A stretch of 64,000 nucleotides of DNA from Ferdinandcohnia sp036965045 (GTDB lineage Bacteria > Bacillota > Bacilli > Bacillales > Bacillaceae_L): assembly GCF_036965045.1 (NCBI RefSeq), contig NZ_JBALOV010000041.1, forward strand, positions 13,202 to 77,201, given 5' to 3'. This document shows, piece by piece, positions 8,449 through 16,459 of this stretch; positions within the stretch are counted from its first letter, which is position 1, and each line of letters starts with the position of its first letter. A program made the position numbers and the translations under genes. The notes beneath the pieces were generated by a model. It had not been told where the DNA came from, ran no database searches, and worked only from the letters and a program-made list of their open reading frames with translations.

Positions 8449-9999
8449 TTATAAAGGAATATTTCCATGCTTTTTATTAGGTCGAGATTCCTTTTTATTA
8501 CGAAGCATTTCTAAAGCCTGAACGATTTTAATACGTGTTTCACGAGGATCGATGACATCGTCTACCATTCCCTGACTTGCTGCAACATACGGATTAGCGA
8601 ATTTTTCACGATATTCCTCAATCTTTTGGGCACGTGTCTTATCTGGATCATCGCTTTCATTAATTTCGCGGGCAAAAATAATATTGGCAGCGCCTTGTGG
8701 TCCCATTACCGCAATTTCAGCATTGGGCCATGCATAAACTAAATCAGCACCAATTGATTTACTATTTAATGCAACATATGCTCCACCATATGCTTTTCTT
8801 AGAATAACAGTAAGCTTCGGTACAGTTGCCTCAGAATATGCGTATAAAATCTTTGCTCCATGGCGGATAATGCCACCATGCTCCTGCTTTACCCCCGGGA
8901 AGAAACCTGTTACATCTTCAAATGTTATGAGTGGGATATTAAAGGAATCACAAAAACGGATGAATCTTGATGCCTTATCAGATGAATCAATATCAAGACC
9001 ACCTGCCATGTATTTTGGCTGATTGCAAACTAACCCGACTACCTCTCCTTTGACTCTGGCAAAACCAACAACGATGTTTTTTGCAAAGTCTTTGTGTACT
9101 TCCATGAAAGATTCTTCATCAACCACTTGTTCAATAACTTTGCGAACATCATAAGGTCTGACTGCATCAAATGGAATAATATCTGTTAGATCCGGTCGAT
9201 AATCATCGTCTTCTTTTGTGGTTTGAATGGGTGCTTTTTCTTCATTATTTTGAGGAAGATAGCTTACTAAATCCCTTACTTGTTGCAGAACCTCCTCTTC
9301 GGTTTTACCTGAAAAATGTGCGTTCCCACTGATTGAATTATGTACCTTCGCTCCACCTAAATCCTCTGAACTTATTTTTTCACCTGTTACAGTTTCAATA
9401 ACCTTTGGCCCTGTGATAAACATCTGTGACGTATTTTCCACCATAAAGACAAAGTCCGTAATAGCAGGAGAATACACAGCACCGCCTGCACATGGCCCCA
9501 TAATGACAGAAATTTGCGGAATTACTCCTGAATATATCGCGTTTCGATAAAAAATGTGACCATAGCCGTCAAGGGAGACGACCCCCTCTTGTATTCTTGC
9601 ACCACCTGAGTCATTTAAGCCAATAAAGGGCGCGCCATTTTTTGCAGCTAAGTCCATGACATTCGAAATCTTTTTGGCATGCATTTCACCAAGAGCACCG
9701 CCAAAAACAGTAAAATCCTGTGAAAATAAATATACAGGTCTCCCGTTAATTTTTCCGTAACCTGTAACGACCCCATCACCAGGTCCTTTTTTTTCGGCTA
9801 AACCAAAATCAGTACTTCGATGCTCAATAAATGGATTTAATTCAACAAATGTTCCTTTATCGAGTAATAAATCAATCCGTTCTCTCGCAGTTAATTTTCC
9901 TTTTTCGTGCTGTTTATCAATTTTTTCGTCGCCGCCACCTAACTCTACTTCTCGACGGCGATCGTATAATTCGTTTATTTTTTCATAAATATCTACCAT
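8449..9999 (-). CDS. mmdA: Acyl-CoA carboxylase carboxyltransferase subunit (propionyl-CoA carboxylase beta / MmdA-like)
   Basis: A 516-residue biotin-dependent carboxyltransferase with N- and C-terminal crotonase-fold halves. The acyl-CoA oxyanion stretches GGARIQEG and the C-terminal GGAYVALNSKSIGADLVYAWPNAEIAVMG are typical of propionyl-CoA carboxylase beta and methylmalonyl-CoA decarboxylase alpha. It is translationally coupled to the epimerase gene: the epimerase TAA and this ATG share one base. With no decarboxylase membrane subunits nearby, carboxylation of propionyl-CoA is the more likely direction. A biotin carboxylase/BCCP partner is needed; accC-accB at 44.5-46.4 kb are candidates by inference only. 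Confidence 0.9.
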   Translation of the reverse strand: MVDIYEKINELYDRRREVELGGGDEKIDKQHEKGKLTARERIDLLLDKGTFVELNPFIEHRSTDFGLAEKKGPGDGVVTGYGKINGRPVYLFSQDFTVFGGALGEMHAKKISNVMDLAAKNGAPFIGLNDSGGARIQEGVVSLDGYGHIFYRNAIYSGVIPQISVIMGPCAGGAVYSPAITDFVFMVENTSQMFITGPKVIETVTGEKISSEDLGGAKVHNSISGNAHFSGKTEEEVLQQVRDLVSYLPQNNEEKAPIQTTKEDDDYRPDLTDIIPFDAVRPYDVRKVIEQVVDEESFMEVHKDFAKNIVVGFARVKGEVVGLVCNQPKYMAGGLDIDSSDKASRFIRFCDSFNIPLITFEDVTGFFPGVKQEHGGIIRHGAKILYAYSEATVPKLTVILRKAYGGAYVALNSKSIGADLVYAWPNAEIAVMGPQGAANIIFAREINESDDPDKTRAQKIEEYREKFANPYVAASQGMVDDVIDPRETRIKIVQALEMLRNKKESRPNKKHGNIPL

Positions 10000-10418
10000 T
10001 ATTTCATTTCCCCCTTGCTAGGTTTCTCACAAAGTTCATATAGAATACTACCTGTAGATTTTGGATGCATGAAGACAATCTTCGCACCACCTGCACCAAA
10101 CTTTGGCTCATCTGCAAGCATACGAATGCCCTGTTCTTTTATTTCTTGGATGCGCTCTTCGATGGATGAAACACCTAAAGCAATATGGTGTATTCCTTCC
10201 CCGCGCTTTTCTATAAATTTAGCAATAGGACTTTCCGGTGACAACGGTTCCAATAACTCAAGCTTTGATTCTCCAATTTTAATGAAGGCAACTCTCACTT
10301 TCTCGGACTCTACTTCCTCAATACCTTCTACTTGAAGGTTGAGAACGTTCGTGTAAAAAGGCAGAGAGTTTTCAATCGATGAGACTGCAATTCCGATATG
10401 GTCAATTTTGTTAATCAT
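9999..10418 (-). CDS. mce: Methylmalonyl-CoA epimerase
   Basis: A small metalloenzyme (139 residues) of the vicinal-oxygen-chelate superfamily that converts (S)- to (R)-methylmalonyl-CoA for the mutase. The two beta-alpha-beta repeats begin with KIDHIGIAV and IHHIALGV, whose His residues are metal ligands, and YELCEKP supplies the C-terminal Glu ligand. The start was placed at the ATG after AGGAG; the longer TTG frame begins inside the ribosome site. A perfect 14-bp palindrome lies 14 bp upstream of the start and probably serves as the operator of the mce-mmdA operon. Confidence 0.92.
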   Translation of the reverse strand: MINKIDHIGIAVSSIENSLPFYTNVLNLQVEGIEEVESEKVRVAFIKIGESKLELLEPLSPESPIAKFIEKRGEGIHHIALGVSSIEERIQEIKEQGIRMLADEPKFGAGGAKIVFMHPKSTGSILYELCEKPSKGEMK

Positions 10419-10432
10419 GTTTTCACTCCTCA

Positions 10433-10456
10433 AGCGAGCGCTCGCTCAAAATTGTA
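10433..10456 (-). promoter_or_regulatory. Probable operator and -10 box of mce-mmdA
   Basis: Positions 10433-10446 form the perfect palindrome AGCGAGCGCTCGCT. It sits between the ribosome site of mce and a -10-like TACAAT on the minus strand (10451-10456), so it covers the expected transcription start. GC-rich palindromes of this size are typical of TetR-type repressor sites; the regulator is not in this window. Confidence 0.65.
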
Positions 10457-10541
10457 TGCGTTTTAATTTCGTTTAAAACCATTTTAGCACGAACTCATCA
10501 AAAATTGTGTATTTTCAGTTATACAGATTAGGACTTATTAG

Positions 10542-10570
10542 TTGTCCAAGTCGGGGATTCAAGGTAAAAT
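10542..10570 (+). promoter_or_regulatory. Candidate sigma-A promoter for prli42
   Basis: TTGTCC and TAAAAT are separated by 17 bp and precede the small gene by 35 bp. No other plus-strand gene follows nearby. Confidence 0.5.
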
Positions 10571-10605
10571 ATGATTAAATATGTAAGCAGAATGGAGTAG
10601 GTGAC

Positions 10606-10698
10606 ATGTCCCGAAAAACTCAAAAAATTGTTGTGTATTTAATGATAGCTGTTATGCTAATTACTACTCTGTTAGCAGGGGTAAGTATGTGGTTCTAA
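10606..10698 (+). CDS. prli42: Stressosome-associated miniprotein Prli42
   Basis: A 30-residue protein: a basic N-terminus (MSRKTQK) followed by one transmembrane helix (IVVYLMIAVMLITTLLAG) and a short aromatic end (SMWF). Prli42 of Listeria and other Firmicutes has this size and layout and anchors the stressosome to the membrane. It is preceded by GGAGTAGGTG and a plausible promoter, and is the only plus-strand gene between 1.4 and 31 kb. The name rests on pattern recognition, not on a search. Any other single-pass miniprotein is the alternative. Confidence 0.75.
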   Translation: MSRKTQKIVVYLMIAVMLITTLLAGVSMWF

Positions 10699-10737
10699 TT
10701 CGAATATTTTAATTCATACGAGGCTTATTAATAGCCA

Positions 10738-10764
10738 AAAAAGGTGACCTAACAGGTCACCTTT
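10738..10764 (-). terminator. Terminator downstream of yqjA (possibly bidirectional)
   Basis: The perfect stem AAAGGTGACCT/AGGTCACCTTT with a short loop is followed by T6 on the minus strand, just after the yqjA-like stop. On plus, the tail is poorer but could also end prli42. Confidence 0.8.
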
Positions 10765-10776
10765 AGCTTTATTCAT

Positions 10777-11730
10777 TTATGTAGGCAATCCTTTAAATAA
10801 TCTTTTTATGATTAAATATTCTTCCATTTCTTTAATAAATTGAAGAAGGGCAGCTCTTGTCTCAAATTCCTCTCGAGTTTTTGGCAAAGGCATTTCTCTA
10901 AACACCTTACGCATCGCTTCAAGTTTCTTCAAAAAAACAACTGCTGTGTTACCGGGATGAATAGATTGGCTCACCTCCATAATAAAATCAGCAACCATTG
11001 TTCTCTGTTCAACCGACTGTGTAATGGAAGTAATAGTGGGTAACATCCTTTGCAAAATTTCAAATTGTTTTTCTCTCATTTCAAAATAGGTATAATATAA
11101 GTTTTCATCTCGCAATAGGTTATTTTCAACATCCCTGTATGCAATTCTTTTCGCTTTCTTTAATAAATCTTCAACTGCTGTAATCTCACGTCCATCCCAA
11201 ATACTCTCACCTGTTCGGAGATAATGAACCATTTCGTTTAATATATGTCCAAACAGCCCTTCTATTTCCTGTTGGTATGCCTTAAGATGCTTATCTACAC
11301 TAGGCATATATAGATTTACAAGTAAGGCAACACCTATCCCAATAATAATTAACCCTAGTTCATTAATAATTAAATCAAGTGTTACATTCTCAGCTGAAAA
11401 TATATGCAAAATGATAACGGTACTTGTTACAATCCCATCTTTAGCTTTTAAGGCAACAACAGTAGGAATAAAAAATAGGAGTAACAACCCGATGATTAAT
11501 GGATGATAACCGATTACCTCGAAGAATATTGACGAAAATATGATTCCGACTACACACGCAACAAATCGCTCCCACGAACTCTCCAACGATTTTTTTCGTG
11601 TTACTTTAATACATAAAATCGTCAAAATGCCGGCAGATGCAAAACTATCTAGTCCTATTAATTTTGCTATTGAAATGGAAATGGTTGTACCTATAGCTGT
11701 TTTTAAAGTACGATAACCTATTTTAAACAT
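10777..11730 (-). CDS. Aromatic-acid-exporter-like membrane protein (YqjA/DUF939 type)
   Basis: A 317-residue protein with about four to five hydrophobic helices in the first 150 residues, then a long charged helical cytoplasmic domain (150-317). This is the arrangement of the ArAE/FUSC-like YqjA family. The opening MFKIGYRTLKTAIGTTISISIAKLIGL-type helix is characteristic. It occupies the same place next to the art genes as B. subtilis yqjA. Substrate and direction of transport are unknown. The start has TTAGGAG upstream. Confidence 0.8.
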   Translation of the reverse strand: MFKIGYRTLKTAIGTTISISIAKLIGLDSFASAGILTILCIKVTRKKSLESSWERFVACVVGIIFSSIFFEVIGYHPLIIGLLLLFFIPTVVALKAKDGIVTSTVIILHIFSAENVTLDLIINELGLIIIGIGVALLVNLYMPSVDKHLKAYQQEIEGLFGHILNEMVHYLRTGESIWDGREITAVEDLLKKAKRIAYRDVENNLLRDENLYYTYFEMREKQFEILQRMLPTITSITQSVEQRTMVADFIMEVSQSIHPGNTAVVFLKKLEAMRKVFREMPLPKTREEFETRAALLQFIKEMEEYLIIKRLFKGLPT

Positions 11731-11824
11731 ACATCGGCTCCTAATAATCTAAAGTATTTTATTATATTGTTGCTTATATGAAAAATAAAACACTTATTCA
11801 GATCCAATTATTAATAAATAAACG

Positions 11825-11859
11825 AAAAAAAGAATGACCACACATGGATCATTCTTTTT
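11825..11859 (-). terminator. Terminator of the artPQM operon
   Basis: The stem AAAAAGAATGA/TCATTCTTTTT plus inner pairs is followed by T-rich sequence on minus immediately after the artM stop. Confidence 0.85.
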
Positions 11860-12592
11860 ATAAAACCTTTTCGAGGAAGTCCTTGGCACGTTGGCTTTTT
11901 GGATTTGTGAAAAATTCATCTGGAGCTGTTTGTTCTACAATGACCCCATCGTCCATAAACAGTACTTTATCCGCCACTTCACGGGCAAAGCCCATTTCAT
12001 GAGTCACTATGAGCATCGTCATTCCAGTATTAGCTAATCCTTTCATGACATTAAGAACTTCTTTAACCATCTCAGGGTCAAGTGCTGAAGTAGGCTCATC
12101 AAAAAGCATAATTTCAGGTTCCATGGCTAAGGCTCTTGCAATCGCAACCCTCTGCTTTTGTCCGCCAGATAGGCGATTTGGATATTCATTTGCCTTATCT
12201 GATAACCCAACCTGTTTCAATAGCTCCTTCGCCTTGCTTTCAGCATCATTCTTTGACATTCCTTTTACCTTCATCGGTGCATACGTGAGATTTTGGATGA
12301 CGGTCTTATGTGGAAACAGATAAAAATGCTGAAACACCATTCCGATATGCTGACGAACCTTTGTAATATCCGTCTTTGCATGTGTGATCTCATCTTCCTT
12401 AACCCAAATCTTCCCCTGTGTAGGTTTTTCGAGTAAATTTAAACATCTTAGAAATGTTGATTTTCCGGAACCCGAAGGACCAATAATGGCGACAACCTCA
12501 CCTTGTTTGAAGGTGGTCGTAATCCCTTTTAATACATCAAGCTTACCAAATGATTTATGAAGACCTTCTACCTTAATATGATCGTTACTCAC
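11858..12592 (-). CDS. artM: Polar amino acid (arginine-type) ABC transporter ATP-binding protein
   Basis: The ATPase of an amino acid importer. Walker A GPSGSGKST, Q-loop, signature LSGGQKQR and Walker B IMLFDEPTSALD are all present, followed by the switch His in IVTHEMG. The start was set at a GTG that has AGGAGGT nine bases upstream and overlaps the artQ stop by 8 bp (GTGAGTAA), giving 244 residues. The longest frame begins at a TTG before the ribosome site. It is the third gene of an artP-artQ-artM operon. Confidence 0.92.
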   Translation of the reverse strand: MSNDHIKVEGLHKSFGKLDVLKGITTTFKQGEVVAIIGPSGSGKSTFLRCLNLLEKPTQGKIWVKEDEITHAKTDITKVRQHIGMVFQHFYLFPHKTVIQNLTYAPMKVKGMSKNDAESKAKELLKQVGLSDKANEYPNRLSGGQKQRVAIARALAMEPEIMLFDEPTSALDPEMVKEVLNVMKGLANTGMTMLIVTHEMGFAREVADKVLFMDDGVIVEQTAPDEFFTNPKSQRAKDFLEKVL

Positions 12593-13250
12593 TACGACGC
12601 AACCTCCTCTCAAGTCTTCCGCCTAGGAACGTGAGGATTGTAACAATTATCCAATAAACTAGACCAGCAATTAATAACGGTTCAAAATAGCGGAATGTGT
12701 TCGCTCCGACAACTTGAGCTCGTCTCATAATATCCAATAATCCAATTGTACTTACAATTGCAGATTCCTTCGTTAAGGTGATAAATTCATTTAACAGTGC
12801 TGGTAATATATTTTTTACAGCCTGTGGAAGGATAATATCCAACATCATTGGGCGGTACGAAATTCCAAGTGCTTCCGCAGCTTCTTGCTGGCCTTTATCA
12901 ACAGCCTGAATACCTGCTCTAATGATTTCAGAAATATATGCACCTGAATTTAGTCCGAATGCCAAAACCCCCGCTACAAACTTATCAATGTCATATTGAA
13001 AAAGCTGTGGAACAGCAAAATAGATTAATACCAATTGAAGGAGGAGTGGTGTTCCTCTGAAAATGGATGTATAAATATCCGCAAACCACTTTAAAAATGA
13101 AACCTTGCTTATTTTAAAAACCGCTAAAATCGTCCCCAAAATTAAACCTAAAATTGCCGATACTAGTGCAAAGGATACCGTAATACCGATCCCTTCTAGT
13201 ATAAACGGAATTGAAGGCAGGATTCTGGAAAAGTCAATATCCAAACCCAT
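12585..13250 (-). CDS. artQ: Polar amino acid ABC transporter permease
   Basis: A 221-residue HisM/ArtQ-type membrane permease with about five transmembrane segments. The EAA loop that docks to the ATPase is visible as QQEAAEALGISYRPMMLDIILPQA. The start has GAGGTG upstream, and the gene follows artP by 29 bp. It works with the lipoprotein ArtP outside and ArtM inside. Confidence 0.92.
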   Translation of the reverse strand: MGLDIDFSRILPSIPFILEGIGITVSFALVSAILGLILGTILAVFKISKVSFLKWFADIYTSIFRGTPLLLQLVLIYFAVPQLFQYDIDKFVAGVLAFGLNSGAYISEIIRAGIQAVDKGQQEAAEALGISYRPMMLDIILPQAVKNILPALLNEFITLTKESAIVSTIGLLDIMRRAQVVGANTFRYFEPLLIAGLVYWIIVTILTFLGGRLERRLRRSE

Positions 13251-13279
13251 GCCTTACACCTCATTTCTTCTAAAAAATT

Positions 13280-14065
13280 TTATTCTTCAATCCATTTTTT
13301 TTGTAATGCTTCTAATTCTCCATTTTCTTTCATTTCTTCTAAGACTTTATTAAATTCCTCAGTAAGCTCACTGCCTTTTGCAAATGCAATTGCCATGCCT
13401 GGTGATGCTTCAGTTGGATCATCAAATCCTGTTAAGTCTAGTTCTTTAATGAAGCCCACTGCAACAGTTTTATCTAAATAAACTGCATCAATTCTGCCAG
13501 CTTTTAGCTCTTGAATTAATTCTGGAGCTTTATTTAATGCCGAGATTTCAATGTTTTTTAGTGTCTCTTCTTTAATTTTTTTAGCTCCTTCTTCTTGAAT
13601 GGAACCTAATTGAACTCCAATTTTTTTGCCATCTAAATCATCAAATGATTTAACATCAGAATCTTTTAATGTAACAAACATTTCTCCAGATTTATGATAT
13701 TCAGTTGAAAAATCAACACTTTCCTTACGCTCAGCAGTTGCAGACATACCTGAAATGATAAAATCAAGACGTTCAGATTGTAATGCGCTAATAAGGCCAC
13801 CGAAATCCATATTCTCTATTTTAAGCTCATATCCTAGCTTTTCAGCAATTGCCTCAGCTAACTCAATGTCGAACCCAATATATTCCCCTGTTTTTTCATC
13901 AATTGTTTCAAATGGAGGGAAGTCAGCAGATGTTCCCATTGTTAAAACATTTTTTGTGTCAGTTCCTTCTTCAGATCCTGTTGAATTGTCATCGCTTGTC
14001 CCACAAGCAGCAAGTAATACAACTGATAAAATAGTAATCAATGATGCTAGTAAAAACTTTTTCAT
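13280..14065 (-). CDS. artP: Polar amino acid ABC transporter substrate-binding lipoprotein
   Basis: A type II periplasmic-binding-protein fold (SBP_bac_3 family) of 261 residues. The signal peptide ends in the lipobox LLAAC with lipidated Cys21, followed by a Ser/Asp/Gly-rich tether. The family signature GFDIELAEAIAEKLG is present. In B. subtilis the equivalent genes carry arginine, and the Asp/Arg pocket residues look compatible, but the ligand is inferred. A promoter with TTGTAT and TAAAAT lies about 47 bp upstream. Confidence 0.9.
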   Translation of the reverse strand: MKKFLLASLITILSVVLLAACGTSDDNSTGSEEGTDTKNVLTMGTSADFPPFETIDEKTGEYIGFDIELAEAIAEKLGYELKIENMDFGGLISALQSERLDFIISGMSATAERKESVDFSTEYHKSGEMFVTLKDSDVKSFDDLDGKKIGVQLGSIQEEGAKKIKEETLKNIEISALNKAPELIQELKAGRIDAVYLDKTVAVGFIKELDLTGFDDPTEASPGMAIAFAKGSELTEEFNKVLEEMKENGELEALQKKWIEE

Positions 14066-14111
14066 TCTATTTTCCCCCTAAGATGTTATTTATAATTATT
14101 CGATAGAATGT

Positions 14112-14139
14112 ATTTTAACACATCTGCATAAATATACAA
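14112..14139 (-). promoter_or_regulatory. Candidate promoter of artPQM
   Basis: On minus, TTGTAT (14134-14139) and TAAAAT (14112-14117) are 16 bp apart. An AT-rich stretch GAATAATTATAAATAA just downstream resembles half of an ARG box, so ArgR control is possible but not shown. Otherwise the 14066-14398 stretch is AT-rich and without genes. Confidence 0.45.
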
Positions 14140-14398
14140 TATGTTTTTTAAAAATAATAATTGATTCATAATTCTATCATTTGCGTTAAGCCGTCTATTT
14201 ATACTATTTAATTGGTATCTTCGGAAGAAAATTAATGTTTTTATTCATACAAGGACATCCACAAAACACTTTACTAATATAAACAACTAAAGTAAAAAAG
14301 TAATATCTTATACCTAACCATATGCATAATTTATATCAAAAAAGGCCCTTTTGTAAAAGTTTGTTGTTATTGCCTTTTAGTTTATTGGTGAAACTAGG

Positions 14399-14643
14399 GT
14401 GATTTCCGCTTCTGGCACTCGCTTTCCGCGGGCGATCCGCAAGCCTCCTCAGGCCTACACGATGTAGGTCACGAAGCCGTTGCCACAGGACGTGGCGTTC
14501 TTAGGCTTCGAACATTAATTCTGACTGCGGGGTCTCGCTTGGCTCGCTATTCCCGCAGGACGTTGAATAGGCTTCCTTGAAACTACACCGCACGAAGAAA
14601 ATGCGTGCATTTTCAAGGATATCGTGCCGTACGCTCCAATCAC
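14399..14643. repeat. 245-bp palindromic intergenic repeat element
   Basis: The ends are imperfect inverted repeats: GTGATT..GC....GGCAC on the left, repeated on the right strand from 14643 inward. Inside are several hairpins: CTGCGGG/CCCGCAG around 14525-14560, and a nested structure CGAAGCC / GCCACAGGACGTGGC / GGCTTCG near 14475-14515. The 15-bp core occurs again at about 25.78 kb. GC content is clearly higher than in the flanks. Similar GC-rich elements of the type TTTCCGCGGGCG...CTCCAATCA are, as I recall, common between genes in Bacillaceae. No transposase gene is present, so it looks like a non-autonomous or REP-like element. It fills most of the 675-bp gene-free gap between artP and brxB. 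Confidence 0.75.
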
Positions 14644-14715
14644 TAAAGGGAAAACCAAAGTGTCTAATAATACATTGTATAGTCACATCAAAAACAACAA
14701 AGTTTAGGAAAACAT

Positions 14716-14743
14716 CAAAAAAAAGAAGCCCAAAGGCCTCTTA
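14716..14743 (-). terminator. Terminator of brxB
   Basis: The stem AAGAGGCC/GGCTTCTT with a TTTG loop begins at the brxB stop and is followed by T8 on minus. Confidence 0.85.
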
Positions 14744-15178
14744 TACTTCTTCACAATATTCATCGAAGGTTTCCTGTAGTTTCGTGATAACATCCATTGG
14801 CTCATGTCCTTCAATTTCATGGCGCTCGATCATTTTAACAATTTTTCCATCTTTCAATAATGCGAATGACGGAGAAGATGGTGGATACCCTTCAAAATAG
14901 GATCTGGCTCTTTCTGTTGCAGCCTTATCTTGACCGGCAAACACGGTTACTAATTGATCTGGACGCTTATCATAATGAATGGAATGTGCCGCAGCTGGTC
15001 TTGCAATCCCCCCCGCACAACCACAAACAGAATTCACCATTACCAATGTTGTCCCTTTTTTGCTAAGTGCTTCTTCTACCTCTTCAGGTGTTTTTAATTC
15101 TTGATAGCCAGCTTCTGAAATTTCTTTTCTAGCTGTCTGTACTATATCATTCATAAATAAATTGAAATCGACTTCCAT
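14741..15178 (-). CDS. brxB: Bacilliredoxin BrxB (YqiW type)
   Basis: A cytosolic thioredoxin-fold protein that removes bacillithiol from mixed disulfides on oxidised proteins. The unusual CGC motif at Cys52-Gly-Cys54 (NSVCGCAGG) is diagnostic, and the C-terminal half (YFEGYPPSSPSFALLKDGK) is typical of the DUF1094/bacilliredoxin family. The length of 145 residues equals that of B. subtilis YqiW as I remember it. The start was set at the inner ATG with AAGGGAG eight bases upstream. The gene is divergent from a candidate small RNA. Confidence 0.93.
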   Translation of the reverse strand: MEVDFNLFMNDIVQTARKEISEAGYQELKTPEEVEEALSKKGTTLVMVNSVCGCAGGIARPAAAHSIHYDKRPDQLVTVFAGQDKAATERARSYFEGYPPSSPSFALLKDGKIVKMIERHEIEGHEPMDVITKLQETFDEYCEEV

Positions 15179-15275
15179 CTTGTACACTCCCTTAAAAAAA
15201 TTGAATTACTCATTTTAATCATATCAATTTAGACCATGTTTTTTCAAATCTTAGGTACGTTTATAAAATGAAAGT

Positions 15276-15357
15276 TTCGGGTATTCTATTACTACATCTA
15301 GATCATACCCCTAAACTCCCTAGATGGAAGGAAAGCTAATGCTTTCCTTCTTTTTTT
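15276..15357 (+). ncRNA. Candidate small RNA with own promoter and terminator
   Basis: On plus, a strong intrinsic terminator (10-bp perfect stem GAAGGAAAGC/GCTTTCCTTC, loop TAAT, then T7; 15327-15357) is present although no plus-strand gene precedes it. Upstream is a possible promoter, TTTTCA (15241-15246), 17 bp, then TAAAAT (15264-15269). A second hairpin, GGGTAT/ATACCC with inner TCTA/TAGA, spans 15279-15310. Together they outline an RNA of about 80 nt. On minus the hairpin lacks a T-tail, so it is not simply the meaB terminator. No open frame with a ribosome site is seen in it. Confidence 0.45.
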
Positions 15358-16459
15358 ATGTTTCATAAAGTTTAATTAATTCCTTTACAGCAGTTGTTAC
15401 ATTCAAATCTCCCTGTACAACCTTATTTTCAAGCACTGGAAGTTGTTTTTTTATGGATGGATGTGTAAAAAAACTTGTTTCAAGATAATCCTTTATCATT
15501 GCGCGGATCCAGTCCTTTGTTTGAGCGTTTCTGCGCTCTGTGAAGACTCCAGAATCTTTCGTTGTCTCAACAAACCGTTGGATAACTTTCCACATTTCTT
15601 CCATACCTTCTTGATAAAGAGCAGAGGCAGTATAAGCTTTCGATGACCAGCCTTTCGTTGCCGGCTGAAGGTAGTGGAGAATTCGATTATACTCCCCACG
15701 CGCAACCTTTGCCTTCTGACGATTATCACCATCAGCTTTATTAATTAAGATTGCGTCTGCAAGCTCCATAACTCCTTTTTTCATTCCTTGTAGCTCATCC
15801 CCTGCACCGGTTAACACAAGTAGCAAGAAAAAATCCACCATACTTCTTACCATAACTTCACTTTGGCCAACACCAATCGTCTCAACTAGGATTACATCAA
15901 ACCCAGCTGCTTCACAAAGTAAAATGGTTTCTCTTGTTTTTCGATTCACTCCACCAAGAGTTCCCCCTGATGGAGATGGCCGAATAAATGCATTTTGATT
16001 TCGGGTAAGTGTTTCCATTCGTGTTTTATCGCCTAGAATACTCCCACCTGTTACACTACTACTTGGATCAACTGCCAAAACAGCAACACGATGTCCCTCT
16101 TCACATAAATACGAACCAAAACTCTCGATGAATGTACTTTTTCCGGCTCCAGGGACCCCAGTGATACCTATTCGTATGGAGCTTCCTGTATATGGTAGAA
16201 TTTCATTAATTACTTTCTGTGCCTGATCCTCATGACGTTTTGCGTTGCTTTCAACAAGTGTAATGGCTTGAGCAAGAATGGTACGGTCCCCATTTCGTAT
16301 GCCCTGTACATACTCTTCCGTAGACCGCTCTTTCTTTTTAATAAACCTGGGTCTACTTCCAGAGTCGTAGGCTGGATCTCTTCCCTTTACAATTTCGGTT
16401 GTAAAACCATCAGATGCATTTTCTGGCACCCACTCAGGCCTATTTTTTTTATCAGTCAT
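15356..16459 (-). CDS. meaB: Methylmalonyl-CoA mutase-associated GTPase MeaB
   Basis: A G3E-family GTPase chaperone that guards adenosylcobalamin loading and reactivation of methylmalonyl-CoA mutase. The Walker A motif GVPGAGKST, base-recognition NKADGDN and the DPSSSVTGGSILGDKTRM stretch are typical of MeaB/ArgK. The preferred ATG overlaps the mutB stop by 8 bp (ATGACTGA) and has AGGAAG six bases upstream. An ATG five codons earlier is possible. It is the last gene of the mutA-mutB-meaB operon. Confidence 0.93.
   Translation of the reverse strand: MTDKKNRPEWVPENASDGFTTEIVKGRDPAYDSGSRPRFIKKKERSTEEYVQGIRNGDRTILAQAITLVESNAKRHEDQAQKVINEILPYTGSSIRIGITGVPGAGKSTFIESFGSYLCEEGHRVAVLAVDPSSSVTGGSILGDKTRMETLTRNQNAFIRPSPSGGTLGGVNRKTRETILLCEAAGFDVILVETIGVGQSEVMVRSMVDFFLLLVLTGAGDELQGMKKGVMELADAILINKADGDNRQKAKVARGEYNRILHYLQPATKGWSSKAYTASALYQEGMEEMWKVIQRFVETTKDSGVFTERRNAQTKDWIRAMIKDYLETSFFTHPSIKKQLPVLENKVVQGDLNVTTAVKELIKLYET

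Noticed and set aside
14501..14900. Short open frames in and beside the 245-bp repeat (14501-14686 minus, 14577-14900 plus)
   Set aside because: They follow hairpin arms of the repeat or run antisense to brxB, have no ribosome sites and show no protein-like features.
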